Of a DNA stretch of 64,000 nucleotides, positions 26,697 through 35,107 are shown in pieces. A program made the translations under genes and the position numbers. The notes below the pieces were generated by a model, which saw nothing but the letters and a program-made list of their open reading frames with translations, did not search any database and was not told the origin of the DNA. How positions within the stretch are numbered: position 1 is the first letter of the stretch; each line of letters begins with the position of its first letter. Origin of the DNA: Lachnospiraceae bacterium (GTDB lineage Bacteria; Bacillota; Clostridia; Lachnospirales; Lachnospiraceae); contig SVFO01000008.1 in assembly GCA_015056795.1 (NCBI GenBank), forward strand, positions 90,918 to 154,917, in the 5' to 3' direction.

Positions 26697-28508
26697 ATGG
26701 CGAAAAAGTTAGTTGCGAGAAAAGAGGTTCCAGTGGAACTGACATGGAATTTGGAAGATTTATATCCCAGTGAGGAGGCAATGCTAGCGGCTTTAGAGAA
26801 GGCCATGCTTGCAGCAAAACGCATTGAAGAGACCTATCGTGGTAAGCTGAACACTGCAGAGACGATTGCTCAGTGCATAACGGACCTTCAGAAGGCCCAT
26901 GAGATCATCGTGCTAGTACAAAATTATGCGGAGCTTGCACAATCGGTGGATTATCAGGATCAGCATTTGCAGGAGCTTGCCGGCACGGTGGGATTAAAGG
27001 TAGCGCAGTATGGAGCCTGTCTGTCCTTTATAGACATAGAAATTGGGCAGTGTGAAAACGATGTCTTAGAGGCTGCTGCAAAGCTGGAACCGCGCAATGC
27101 AGGTTATCTTAAGGATATTCTTTTGGACAAGCCTCATCAGCTTTCGCCTGAGACGGAGAAGACGCTGGCGTCTCTTCTGCAAACCATTGACGCACCCTAT
27201 GAAATTTATAATGTCGCAAAACTCGGTGACATGACCTTCCCTGATTTCCAGGTGGGTGAGAAAACCTATCCCCTGGGATACTCCCTGTTTGAGGATGATT
27301 ATGAGTATGAGGAGAATACGGAGGTCCGCAGAGCGGCCTTCGCGGCCTTTTCTCAGAAACTGACCGACTATGTCAACACGACGGCGACGGCCTATAATGC
27401 ACACTTACAAACCGAGAAGACGCTTTCCGTGCTTCGAAATTACCCAGACGTCTATTCTTATCTGTTGCATGGTCAGAAGGTTTCGAGAGAGCTCTATGAT
27501 CGCCAGATTGACGTCATCATGAAGGAGCTTGCGCCCCACATGAGAAGGTATGCCGAGCTGATTGGTCGTGTTCATCATTTGGACAAGGTGACCTATGCAG
27601 ACCTAAAGCTTCCGTTGGATCCTCATTTTAGCCCTGAGGTGACGTTGGAGGATGCAAAGGACTATGTTCTAAAGGGCCTTTCCGTCATGGGTGAGGAATA
27701 CGGTAACATGCTGAAGGAAGCATTGGACAATAGATGGGTCGATTTCGCCCAGAATCTCGGAAAATCCACGGGTGGCTTCTGCGCCAGTCCGTATGGCAGT
27801 CATTCCTATATACTGCTGAACTGGAACGGAAGGATGTCCGACGTCTTTACGCTGGCACACGAGCTGGGACATGCTGGTCATTTCAAGCTTTGCAATGAAG
27901 CGCAGTCTCTTTTGGATACGGAGGTATCGACTTATTTTGTGGAAGCACCATCGACCATGAATGAAATTTTGATGTCAAAGTATTTGCTGAAGACCTCAGA
28001 GGACAAGCGATTCCGTCGCTGGGTACTTGCCAATATGATTGGGAATACCTATTATCACAATTTTGTGACGCATCTTTTGGAGGCGGCATATCAAAGAGAG
28101 GCTTACAAAATCGTTGACCAAGGCGGTTCTCTGCAGGCGGATGTCCTTAGCGGAATCATGAAGGGCGTGTTGGAAAGCTTCTGGGGAGACACCGTGGAGC
28201 TGACAAAGGGAGCGGAGCTGACCTGGATGCGCCAGCCACACTATTATATGGGCCTTTATTCCTATACCTACAGCGCGGGATTAACCATTGCCACCTTGGT
28301 TGCAGATCGTGTTGAAAACGAGGGGCAGGTGGCCGTTGAGGATTGGAAGAAGGTGCTCACGGCAGGTGCAACGCTGGAGCCTGTTGAGTTTGCGTGCCAG
28401 GCAGGCGTTGACATTACCACGGATGCTGCCTTAAAGAAAACCATTCAAATCATTGGAAGCATGATTGACGAGCTCTGGACCCTCAGTGAAGAGTTGGGTG
28501 AGATCTAA
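26697..28508 (+). CDS. pepF: Oligoendopeptidase F (M3B metallopeptidase)
   Basis: A 603-residue zinc peptidase that cuts oligopeptides in the cytosol. The zinc motif HELGH starts at His388, with the downstream Glu in the EAPSTMNEILM helix. The N-terminal all-helical domain and the C-terminal DITTDAALKKTIQIIGSMIDEL region are typical. AGGAG precedes the ATG. It has its own promoter and a strong terminator, so it is monocistronic. Confidence 0.95.
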   Translation: MAKKLVARKEVPVELTWNLEDLYPSEEAMLAALEKAMLAAKRIEETYRGKLNTAETIAQCITDLQKAHEIIVLVQNYAELAQSVDYQDQHLQELAGTVGLKVAQYGACLSFIDIEIGQCENDVLEAAAKLEPRNAGYLKDILLDKPHQLSPETEKTLASLLQTIDAPYEIYNVAKLGDMTFPDFQVGEKTYPLGYSLFEDDYEYEENTEVRRAAFAAFSQKLTDYVNTTATAYNAHLQTEKTLSVLRNYPDVYSYLLHGQKVSRELYDRQIDVIMKELAPHMRRYAELIGRVHHLDKVTYADLKLPLDPHFSPEVTLEDAKDYVLKGLSVMGEEYGNMLKEALDNRWVDFAQNLGKSTGGFCASPYGSHSYILLNWNGRMSDVFTLAHELGHAGHFKLCNEAQSLLDTEVSTYFVEAPSTMNEILMSKYLLKTSEDKRFRRWVLANMIGNTYYHNFVTHLLEAAYQREAYKIVDQGGSLQADVLSGIMKGVLESFWGDTVELTKGAELTWMRQPHYYMGLYSYTYSAGLTIATLVADRVENEGQVAVEDWKKVLTAGATLEPVEFACQAGVDITTDAALKKTIQIIGSMIDELWTLSEELGEI

Positions 28509-28581
28509 GGAAACGAAAAGGTCTGACACGGGGTATAAAACCATAAGAATGACAGTCAAGAAAAGATGACAAGAAATAATG

Positions 28582-28620
28582 AAAAAAAAGCAATTTGCCT
28601 CTTTGCGAATTGCTTTTTTT
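28582..28620 (+). terminator. Intrinsic terminator after pepF
   Basis: A GC/AT stem (28590-28598 with 28605-28613, one T-G pair), extended by A-T pairs to the flanking A run (28582-28589) and T run (28614-28620), with a 6-base loop. The symmetry means it could work in both directions. Confidence 0.85.
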
Positions 28621-28630
28621 GTGTTATACT
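28603..28630 (+). promoter_or_regulatory. Possible promoter of the carboxyltransferase operon, overlapping the terminator
   Basis: TATACT (28625-28630) lies 16 bases after TTGCGA (28603-28608), which is part of the right arm of the pepF terminator. The -35 match is weak (4 of 6). It is the best candidate I see before the operon starting at 28729. Confidence 0.35.
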
Positions 28631-28728
28631 AATGTAGATTTTTGAATAATGGGGGAGAATTGTTTTATCATCTTCCCAAAGTTCAAATATGTTAGTGTTT
28701 TATTTACAATAAATGGAGGGCTGAAAGC

Positions 28729-30162
28729 ATGAGTAACACATCGAAAGCGAGTCAAAGAATTACAGCTTTGCTCGATGACAACAGTTTCGTTGAGATCGGT
28801 GCACTGGTAACTGCCAGAGCAACGGATTTCAATCTGAAACCCACCGATGCTCCTTCTGACGGTTGCATCACCGGCTATGGAGTAATTGGCGGAAACCCCG
28901 TGTACGTTTACAGTCAGGACGTATCCGTTATGAACGGAACTCTGGGTGAAATGCACGCGAAGAAAATTGCCAACCTGTATGATCTGGCAATGAAGACCGG
29001 AGCACCCGTGATCGGGCTGTTAGACAGCGCGGGACTTCGTCTGCAGGAGGCTACCGATGCGTTGAACGCATTTGGTGAGCTGTACTTAAAGCAGACGCTG
29101 GCTTCTGGAGTCATTCCTCAGATTACTGCAGTAATGGGGAACTGCGGCGGCGGACTTGCAGTACTTTCTGCAATGGCTGACTTTACCTTTATGGAGGAGA
29201 AGAGCGCGAAGCTGTTTGTCAATGCTCCGAACTGCCTTGATGGCAATACGGTTGCAAAGTGCGATACGGCATCCGCAAAATTCCAGGCTGAGGAAGCGGG
29301 CATCGTTGATTTCGTTGGCGATGAGGCAAGCGTAATTGCTAAGATCAGAGATCTGGTAAGTCTTCTTCCTGCAAATAACGAGGATGATGCAAGCTATCTT
29401 GTAGAGTGCACGGATGATCTGAACAGAGTAAATCCTGAGATCGCTGGATGCGTTGGAGACACCGCAATCGCAGCATCCATTCTTGCAGATGACAATGACT
29501 TCTTTGAGGTTAAGGCTGGATATGAGAAAAGCATGGTGACTGGCTTTATGCGCCTGAATGGTGCAACCGTTGGTGTCATCGCAAACAGAAGCGAAATCTG
29601 TGACGAGGACGGCAAGGTTACTGAAAAGCTTGGAACTGTTCTGACGAAGAAGGGATGCCAGAAGGCAGCTGACTTCGTAAACTTCTGTGATGCTTTTGAG
29701 ATTCCGATTGTTACTTTGACCAACGTAACTGGTTTTGAAGCTACGACCTGCTCCGAAAAGGGCATGGCTAAGGCTGCTGCCAAGCTGACCGCTGCATTTG
29801 CTGATGCAACCGTTCCCAAGGTAAACGTGATCATTGGAAAGGCTTATGGCACGGCTTACACTGTTATGAATTCTAAGGCAACTGGCGCTGACCTGACCAT
29901 CGCATGGCCTACCGCTGAAATCGGCACCATGGACAGCAAGCTTGCCGCTAAGATTATGTACGAGGGACAGGGCGCTGATACCATTAATGAGAAGGCAACG
30001 GAATATCAGAAGCTCCAGTCGAACGTACTGAGCGCAGCAAGAAGAGGCTACGTAGATCAGGTGGTAGAGCCGGCACTTACCAGAAAGTATGTGATTGGCG
30101 CCATCGAGATGCTGTACACCAAGACCGAGGACCGTCCCGCAAAGAAGCATCTGACGGTTTAG
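28729..30162 (+). CDS. Biotin-dependent carboxyltransferase, 12S/MmdA-like
   Basis: A 477-residue acyl-CoA carboxyltransferase with two crotonase-like halves, related to methylmalonyl-CoA decarboxylase alpha and the 12S subunit of transcarboxylase. It would move CO2 between an acyl-CoA and the biotin carrier encoded two genes on. Two oxyanion-region motifs are atypical: where the family has D-x-G-A-R-I-Q-E and G-P-C-A-G-G-A, this protein has LLDSAGLRLQEA and MGNCGGGLAVLSA. It is also 30-40 residues shorter at the N-terminus. So the acyl-CoA substrate is uncertain. GGAGG precedes the ATG. It opens an operon with an OadG fusion, a biotin carrier, OadB and OadA. Confidence 0.88.
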   Translation: MSNTSKASQRITALLDDNSFVEIGALVTARATDFNLKPTDAPSDGCITGYGVIGGNPVYVYSQDVSVMNGTLGEMHAKKIANLYDLAMKTGAPVIGLLDSAGLRLQEATDALNAFGELYLKQTLASGVIPQITAVMGNCGGGLAVLSAMADFTFMEEKSAKLFVNAPNCLDGNTVAKCDTASAKFQAEEAGIVDFVGDEASVIAKIRDLVSLLPANNEDDASYLVECTDDLNRVNPEIAGCVGDTAIAASILADDNDFFEVKAGYEKSMVTGFMRLNGATVGVIANRSEICDEDGKVTEKLGTVLTKKGCQKAADFVNFCDAFEIPIVTLTNVTGFEATTCSEKGMAKAAAKLTAAFADATVPKVNVIIGKAYGTAYTVMNSKATGADLTIAWPTAEIGTMDSKLAAKIMYEGQGADTINEKATEYQKLQSNVLSAARRGYVDQVVEPALTRKYVIGAIEMLYTKTEDRPAKKHLTV

Positions 30163-30179
30163 AAAAGGAGACTTAAGGA

Positions 30180-31019
30180 ATGAAGAAATTTGTTGCAATT
30201 CTATGTGCGCTCGTTTGCTCCTTGAGTCTTGCCGCTTGCGCAGCTGATCCGGCAGAGCAGGCAAAGGCTGAGAGCAAAGAGTACATAGATGGCTTGATTG
30301 ATGACAGCGTGAAACAGAATTTTGAAATTTATCTGAATGTGCTGGCCTTGTTCTCTAACACGGAAAGAGCTGTTCCTGAGGGAGAAGAGCTGTATACCTA
30401 CGAAGCCATTTCTCAGCTTTCTAACGAGGAAGTGGAATTGATCCTGTCCGGCGCGGACGGACATGGATTTAAGACGGCGCTGGAATCCTTCTATTTGTCT
30501 CAAAAGAACACTGGCAAAATTATGTTGGATGAGAACGAAGCCGTGATCTTTTCGGACTATAGCGCAGAACGAAGCGGAGATCAGATTCTGGCACATGCAA
30601 CCGTGAAATGTGAGAAGGGTGATGCTGACGTAGAACTGATCTTTAAGGATACGCTTCTTGGCACGCTGGTTGGTGGTTCCTTAAACGCAAGATCCACCTT
30701 TGGTGACTTAATGGCAAAGGCCGGGTTAAATACCCTGATCGGTATGGGTACCGTATTTGCGGTATTGATCCTGATCAGCCTGATCATTGCCTGCTTTGGA
30801 TTCATTCCCAAGATTCAGGCGGCATTTGCAAAGAAGGAAGAGAAGCCCAAAGCGCCTCAGACCCCTGCAGCACCTGCAGTTGTACCGACCGTTCCCGAAG
30901 TCGTTGAAGAAGCGGACGATACCGAACTTGTGGCTGTCATAGCCGCTGCCATTGCAGCCTATGAAGGAAGCACAAATACGGAAGGATTTGTCGTAAGATC
31001 CATCCGCAGAAGATTTTAG
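30180..31019 (+). CDS. OadG-like subunit fused to an extracytoplasmic lipoprotein domain
   Basis: A 279-residue protein. Residues 1-20 are a lipoprotein signal peptide with lipobox LAAC; 21-185 form an extracytoplasmic domain I do not recognise; about 187-210 is a membrane helix (LIGMGTVFAVLILISLIIACFGF); then a Pro/Ala/Glu-rich linker; and the end (ELVAVIAAAIAAYEGS, then FVVRSIRRRF) is the classical OadG/MmdD tail that holds the decarboxylase complex together. Normal OadG subunits are about 80-130 residues and lack the outer domain. It lies 17 bases after the carboxyltransferase gene. The outer domain could sense ions or a partner; that is inference. Confidence 0.82.
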   Translation: MKKFVAILCALVCSLSLAACAADPAEQAKAESKEYIDGLIDDSVKQNFEIYLNVLALFSNTERAVPEGEELYTYEAISQLSNEEVELILSGADGHGFKTALESFYLSQKNTGKIMLDENEAVIFSDYSAERSGDQILAHATVKCEKGDADVELIFKDTLLGTLVGGSLNARSTFGDLMAKAGLNTLIGMGTVFAVLILISLIIACFGFIPKIQAAFAKKEEKPKAPQTPAAPAVVPTVPEVVEEADDTELVAVIAAAIAAYEGSTNTEGFVVRSIRRRF

Positions 31020-31180
31020 TCAAGTCCCTATTTGGGCTGCATGACACAGGGCTTCAAAATCTCGAAGCATAATACTGAAATAACTGGTCGGAGTGTTAAG
31101 CTTTTTAAGCTTTGTATGCTCTGCATAACGGTTACACAATATGATTGACAGCCGCGAGAATGCGGCAGAAGGAGAATAAC

Positions 31181-31555
31181 ATGAAGAATTATACGATTAC
31201 CGTAAATGGAAACGTTTATGACGTTGTTGTAGAAGAGGGCGCGTCTACTGGCGCCGCACCCGTAAAGGCACCCGCCGCTCCCAAGGCAGCACCTAAGGCT
31301 CCCGCAGCAGCTGCCACGCCCGCAGCAGCCGGCGCGGCAGGCGGCGTAAAGATCGAGGCTGGTGCAGCCGGTAAGGTATTCAAGATTGAGGGTAAGGTTG
31401 GCCAGGCCGTGAAGCGTGGTGATGCCGTAATCATTCTGGAAGCCATGAAGATGGAAATCCCCGTTGTTGCTCCTCAGGACGGCACCATTGCAAGCATCAA
31501 TGTTGGCGTAGGTGATCCTGTTGAGGCAGGCGCTCTGCTGGCAACCATGAACTAA
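31181..31555 (+). CDS. Biotin carboxyl carrier protein (1.3S/MmdC-like)
   Basis: A 124-residue carrier. The N-terminal strand region (MKNYTITVNGNVYDVVVEEG) is followed by a flexible Ala/Pro/Lys linker (about 25-55) and a biotinyl domain with the EAMKMEI motif, whose second Lys-side residue (MKM) carries biotin. It shuttles CO2 between the carboxyltransferase(s) and the membrane pump OadB. AAGGAG lies 7 bases before ATG 31181. A small GCCGC/GCGGC hairpin (31151-31166) is just upstream, of unknown meaning. Confidence 0.93.
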   Translation: MKNYTITVNGNVYDVVVEEGASTGAAPVKAPAAPKAAPKAPAAAATPAAAGAAGGVKIEAGAAGKVFKIEGKVGQAVKRGDAVIILEAMKMEIPVVAPQDGTIASINVGVGDPVEAGALLATMN

Positions 31556-31609
31556 TTCGTTCAGGATTTGCAGAGAAATGCTTATTGACAAAACAACAGG
31601 AGGTCCAAA

Positions 31610-32761
31610 ATGGATTACATAGTAAATACCTTTAGCAATCTGATCCATCAGACAGCCTTCTTCAATTTGACCTGGGGCAACTATCTGATGATTGGCGTTG
31701 CTTGCTTTTTCCTTTACCTGGCCATCCGGCATGGGTTCGAGCCGTTGCTCTTAACCCCCATTGCATTCGGCATGCTCTTGGTAAATATTTATCCTGACAT
31801 TATGATGTCAATTGAACATTCGTCCAACGGCGTTGGCGGATTGTTGCATTATTTCTATTTACTTGATGAGTGGGCAATCCTTCCGTCCCTGATCTTCATG
31901 GGCGTAGGTGCCATGACGGACTTCGGTCCCCTGATCGCAAACCCTAAGAGCTTCCTCCTTGGCGCGGCAGCACAGTTCGGTATTTTCGCTGCTTACTTCG
32001 GAGCCATTGGTCTGGGATTTAACGACAAGGCGGCTGCAGCCATTTCCATCATCGGCGGTGCTGATGGCCCGACCTCCATCTTCCTTGCTAGTAAGCTAGG
32101 ACAGACCGGACTTCTTGGACCCATCGCGGTTGCGGCATATTCCTATATGTCCCTTGTGCCCATCATTCAGCCCCCGATCATGAAGCTTCTCACGAAGGAA
32201 AAGTGGAGAAAGATCAAGATGAGCCAGCTGCGTCCCATTTCCAAGCTGGAGAGGATTCTGTTCCCCGTGATCGTAACGATCGTCGTTGGTCTGATCCTTC
32301 CGACCACCGTGCCTCTGGTAGGTATGCTGATGCTTGGTAACCTGTTCCGTGAGAGCGGCGTTGTAAGACAGCTGACCGATACCGCTTCGAATGCGCTGAT
32401 GTACATCGTAGTTATCCTGCTGGGTACCTCCGTTGGAGCAACCACCAGTGCAGAGGCGTTTCTGAACAAGGAGACCCTGTTTATCGTGGTTCTTGGTCTG
32501 ATGGCGTTCATGTTTGGTACGGCGGCAGGCGTACTCTTCGGAGACCTGATGATGCTCGTAACCAAGGGAAAGACGAACCCTCTGATCGGTTCCGCCGGCG
32601 TATCCGCAGTGCCCATGGCAGCGCGTGTATCCCAAAAGGTTGGTGCTGAGGCAGATCCTACGAACTTCCTGCTGATGCATGCCATGGGACCTAACGTGGC
32701 AGGTGTTATCGGTACCGCAGTAGCAGCCGGTACGTTTATGGCCGTATTTGGAGTATTCTAA
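31610..32761 (+). CDS. oadB: Na+-translocating decarboxylase beta subunit (OadB/MmdB/GcdB)
   Basis: A 383-residue integral membrane protein with about nine to eleven segments. It decarboxylates carboxybiotin and couples this to Na+ export. Family motifs include [14 protein letters not shown], the highly conserved [11 protein letters not shown] and [20 protein letters not shown] precedes the ATG. It is shared by definition between methylmalonyl-CoA, oxaloacetate and glutaconyl-CoA type complexes, so it does not itself decide the substrate. Confidence 0.95.
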   Translation: MDYIVNTFSNLIHQTAFFNLTWGNYLMIGVACFFLYLAIRHGFEPLLLTPIAFGMLLVNIYPDIMMSIEHSSNGVGGLLHYFYLLDEWAILPSLIFMGVGAMTDFGPLIANPKSFLLGAAAQFGIFAAYFGAIGLGFNDKAAAAISIIGGADGPTSIFLASKLGQTGLLGPIAVAAYSYMSLVPIIQPPIMKLLTKEKWRKIKMSQLRPISKLERILFPVIVTIVVGLILPTTVPLVGMLMLGNLFRESGVVRQLTDTASNALMYIVVILLGTSVGATTSAEAFLNKETLFIVVLGLMAFMFGTAAGVLFGDLMMLVTKGKTNPLIGSAGVSAVPMAARVSQKVGAEADPTNFLLMHAMGPNVAGVIGTAVAAGTFMAVFGVF

Positions 32762-32849
32762 GCATATGGTGGAAGAAAGGACTTTCCTAGCAAACAGGGA
32801 AAACCTGATGCATGATGGATAAGTCGGGAAGACCTCAAATATAATCAAA

Positions 32850-32898
32850 GGCTTCCCCTTGAGGGGAAGCTGTCAGCGAAGCTGACTGATGAGGTGTG
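32850..32898 (+). repeat. Palindromic REP-like element
   Basis: Two hairpins in a row: GCTTCCCCT/AGGGGAAGC (32851-32859 with 32862-32870) and GTCAGC/GCTGAC (32872-32877 with 32881-32886), then TGATGAGGTGTG. From general knowledge this matches an abundant intergenic repeat of gut Clostridia. A second, interrupted copy in opposite orientation lies at 52900-53000. It sits inside the operon between oadB and oadA and could act on mRNA stability. Confidence 0.8.
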
Positions 32899-32933
32899 TA
32901 ATAAAAACAAATAGTATAATGGAGGAGAGAAAT

Positions 32934-34361
32934 ATGGCTGAAATTGAAAAGAAGCCTATCAAAATTACAGAGACCGTGCTGCGTGACGCACACCAGTCCC
33001 TGATTGCGACGAGAATGCCGACCGAGCTGATGCTTCCCATCGCTGATAAGATGGATAAGGTTGGATATCATTCCGTAGAGTGTTGGGGCGGCGCTACCTT
33101 TGATGCAGCGCTTCGTTTCTTGAAGGAAGACCCCTGGGACAGACTTCGTAAGCTCCGTGACAAGTTTAAGAACACCAAGCTGCAGATGCTGTTCCGTGGT
33201 CAGAATATCTTAGGTTATAGACCTTACGCTGATGACGTGGTAGAGTACTTCGTACAGAAGTCCATCTCCAACGGTATCGACATCATCCGTATCTTTGACT
33301 GTTTGAATGACCTGAGAAACCTGCAGGCAGCCGTTGATGCAACGAATAAGTTTAAAGTTCAGGAAGGTCGCGGTCATGCACAGGTTGCCCTTTCCTATAC
33401 TCTGGGCGACGCATACACCATCGAATATTGGATGGACATGGCAAAGAAGATTGAAGAGATGGGTGCAGATTCCATCTGTATCAAGGACATGGCAGGCCTA
33501 TTGGTTCCTTACAAGGCATCCGAGATGATCGCTGCCATGAAGAGTGCAACAAATCTTCCTATTCAGCTGCATACGCACTACACTTCCGGCGTGGCAGGCA
33601 TGACCTACCTTAAGGCAGTTGAGGCTGGCGTTGACGTCATTGACTGTGCAATGAGCCCCTTTGCAATGGGTACTTCCCAGCCCGCAACCGAGGTTATGGT
33701 TGAAACCTTTAAGGGTACCCCTTATGACACTGGTTATGACCAGAATCTCCTTGCTGAGATCGCTGATTACTTCCGTCCTTACAGAGATGAGTGCTTAAAG
33801 AGTGGCCTCCTCAATCCTAAGGTAATGGGCGTTGACATTAAAACCTTGCTGTATCAGGTACCCGGCGGAATGCTTTCCAACATGGTGAGCCAGCTGAAGG
33901 AGCAGAACGCTGAGGACAAGTACTATGACGTGCTCAAGGAGATTCCCAGAGTTCGTAAGGATCTGGGTGAGCCTCCTCTGGTTACGCCTTCTTCCCAGAT
34001 CGTTGGTACGCAGGCAGTGTTCAACGTGCTGATGGGCGAGCGTTACAAGATGGCTACTAAGGAGACCAAGGCAGTTCTCCGCGGCGAGTATGGCCAGACC
34101 ATCAAGCCCATGAGCCAGGAAGTCATCGACAAGGTTATCCCTGGCGAGAAGCGCATCACCTGTCGTCCCGCAGACCTGATCCCCAACGAGCTGGATAAGC
34201 TTGAGAGTGAGATGAAGGAATGGAAGCAGCAGGACGAGGACGTACTTTCCTACGCTTTGTTCCCTCAGGTTGCTACGGACTTCTTCAAGTATCGTCAGGC
34301 ACAGCAGGAGAAGGTTGACCAGACCGTTGCAGATACCAAGAACGGTGCTTATCCTGTTTAA
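32934..34361 (+). CDS. oadA: Oxaloacetate decarboxylase alpha / 5S-type carboxyltransferase, no biotin domain
   Basis: A 475-residue pyruvate/oxaloacetate carboxyltransferase. The TIM barrel has TVLRDAHQSLIATRM (metal Asp and catalytic region), IKDMAGLL (the modified-Lys site) and QLHTHYTSG (metal histidines), followed by the PYC_OADA domain (about 300-450). It lacks the C-terminal biotinyl domain that many OadA proteins carry; the separate carrier at 31181 would serve it, as in transcarboxylase 5S subunits. ATG 32934 has GGAGGAG upstream; a TATAAT just before that site is too close to be its promoter. It ends the operon and is followed by tandem repeats and a terminator. Confidence 0.93.
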   Translation: MAEIEKKPIKITETVLRDAHQSLIATRMPTELMLPIADKMDKVGYHSVECWGGATFDAALRFLKEDPWDRLRKLRDKFKNTKLQMLFRGQNILGYRPYADDVVEYFVQKSISNGIDIIRIFDCLNDLRNLQAAVDATNKFKVQEGRGHAQVALSYTLGDAYTIEYWMDMAKKIEEMGADSICIKDMAGLLVPYKASEMIAAMKSATNLPIQLHTHYTSGVAGMTYLKAVEAGVDVIDCAMSPFAMGTSQPATEVMVETFKGTPYDTGYDQNLLAEIADYFRPYRDECLKSGLLNPKVMGVDIKTLLYQVPGGMLSNMVSQLKEQNAEDKYYDVLKEIPRVRKDLGEPPLVTPSSQIVGTQAVFNVLMGERYKMATKETKAVLRGEYGQTIKPMSQEVIDKVIPGEKRITCRPADLIPNELDKLESEMKEWKQQDEDVLSYALFPQVATDFFKYRQAQQEKVDQTVADTKNGAYPV

Positions 34362-34513
34362 GGTCACGCCAGTCGCAAGCCGTGCTAGCGATCCTGAGCG
34401 AAGGTCACACTACTCGCAAGCTCTGCTAGCGATCCTGAGCGAAGGTCACACCACTCGCAAGCTCTGCTTGCGATCCTGAGCGGAAGCGAAGGATGTGACG
34501 AAGGTCACACCAT
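34360..34513 (+). repeat. 41-bp tandem repeat, three full units plus a partial
   Basis: Units start at 34360, 34401 and 34442 with an exact 41-base period; a partial unit starts at 34501 after an 18-base insert. Each begins AAGGTCAC and contains CGCAAGC...GCTWGCGATCCTGAGCG, which folds as a hairpin. The first unit overlaps the oadA stop codon. The same motif occurs, reversed, inside the loop of the repeat at 57352-57412. Confidence 0.85.
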
Positions 34514-34536
34514 CATTTATCTGAAAAAAAATCAAC

Positions 34537-34572
34537 AATCATTGGCAGTACAATCCGTGCTGCCAATGATTT
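34537..34572 (+). terminator. Terminator-like hairpin after the oadA operon
   Basis: A perfect 12-bp stem (34537-34548 with 34560-34571) with an 11-base loop. The downstream T run is short, but an A8 tract on the left gives a good U run on the minus strand, so it may work better for leftward transcription. Confidence 0.55.
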
Positions 34573-34656
34573 CTATCAATTTACCGCCCCGTGGCAGGGC
34601 TTCAAACGCCACAGATCCATTCAATTCTTATTAAATATTTCTTATTCAAAGCGAAA

Positions 34657-34968
34657 TGCTTGCCTATAGAAACAAATTGTCTTCTGGGCAAACGCAAAAG
34701 ACAGTTGTTGCTTGCTTGTGAAGGAAAAATAGTTTCTAGGCAAACATCTATGTCCGTGGTTACTTGCTTGTAAAGGGAAAAGTATCTTCTGAGCAAGCGG
34801 AAAAGACATGGGTTGCTTGCTTGTAATGAGAAAATGGCTCGCAAGCAAGTTAAAATGACGAAGTTTGCTTGCCTGTTTAGAATATGTAGCTTCCAGGCAA
34901 TCAAAGATAAAAAAACCGCTTGCCTGAAAAGGGAAAATAACTTTTCAATACGACCGTGCTTCGTAAGA
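34657..34968. repeat. Degenerate tandem array of six ~52-bp hairpin-forming units
   Basis: TGCTTGCYTG-type units begin at 34657, 34709, 34761, 34814, 34866 and 34917, that is with a period of 51-53 bases. Within each unit a right half with TTCTRGGCAA can pair with the left TTGCYT, giving a small stem. Units differ at many positions but keep both halves. The period is not a multiple of three, so it is not a coding repeat, and it lacks the exact repeat/unique spacer structure of CRISPR. A minus-strand open frame over it is a by-product of the repeats. Confidence 0.8.
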
Positions 34969-35010
34969 AAATCGAAGCAATATTGAAATGATGCAGTCAA
35001 CATTGGGTAT

Positions 35011-35039
35011 TTGACTGAAAAAGTATAGTTTGTTATACT
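35011..35039 (+). promoter_or_regulatory. Strong promoter with inverted repeat before the xylanase gene
   Basis: TTGACT (35011-35016), 17-base spacer, TATACT (35034-35039) with an extended TGT. An inverted repeat AGTATA/TATACT (35022-35027 with 35034-35039) overlaps the -10 box and may be an operator. Confidence 0.7.
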
Positions 35040-35107
35040 CGAAATTGGAGCTTGGCATGATGATTGGTCATATGAAGCGGAAACTAAAGAATTGGGAGAA
35101 ATGGAAA

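Noticed and set aside
29086..30264. 392-codon minus-strand open frame over the carboxyltransferase gene
   Set aside because: Shadow of a clear carboxyltransferase; no domain and no start signal.
32915..32920. TATAAT as promoter for oadA
   Set aside because: It ends directly at the ribosome-binding site, so a transcript from it would lack the site; no -35 box fits.
34657..34968. CRISPR array
   Set aside because: Units are diverged along their whole length, with no exact repeats or unique spacers, and no cas genes are present in the window.
34602..35003. Minus-strand open frame of 133 codons over the 52-bp array
   Set aside because: Its repeated peptide segments come from the DNA repeat, the period is not a multiple of three, and there is no ribosome-binding site.
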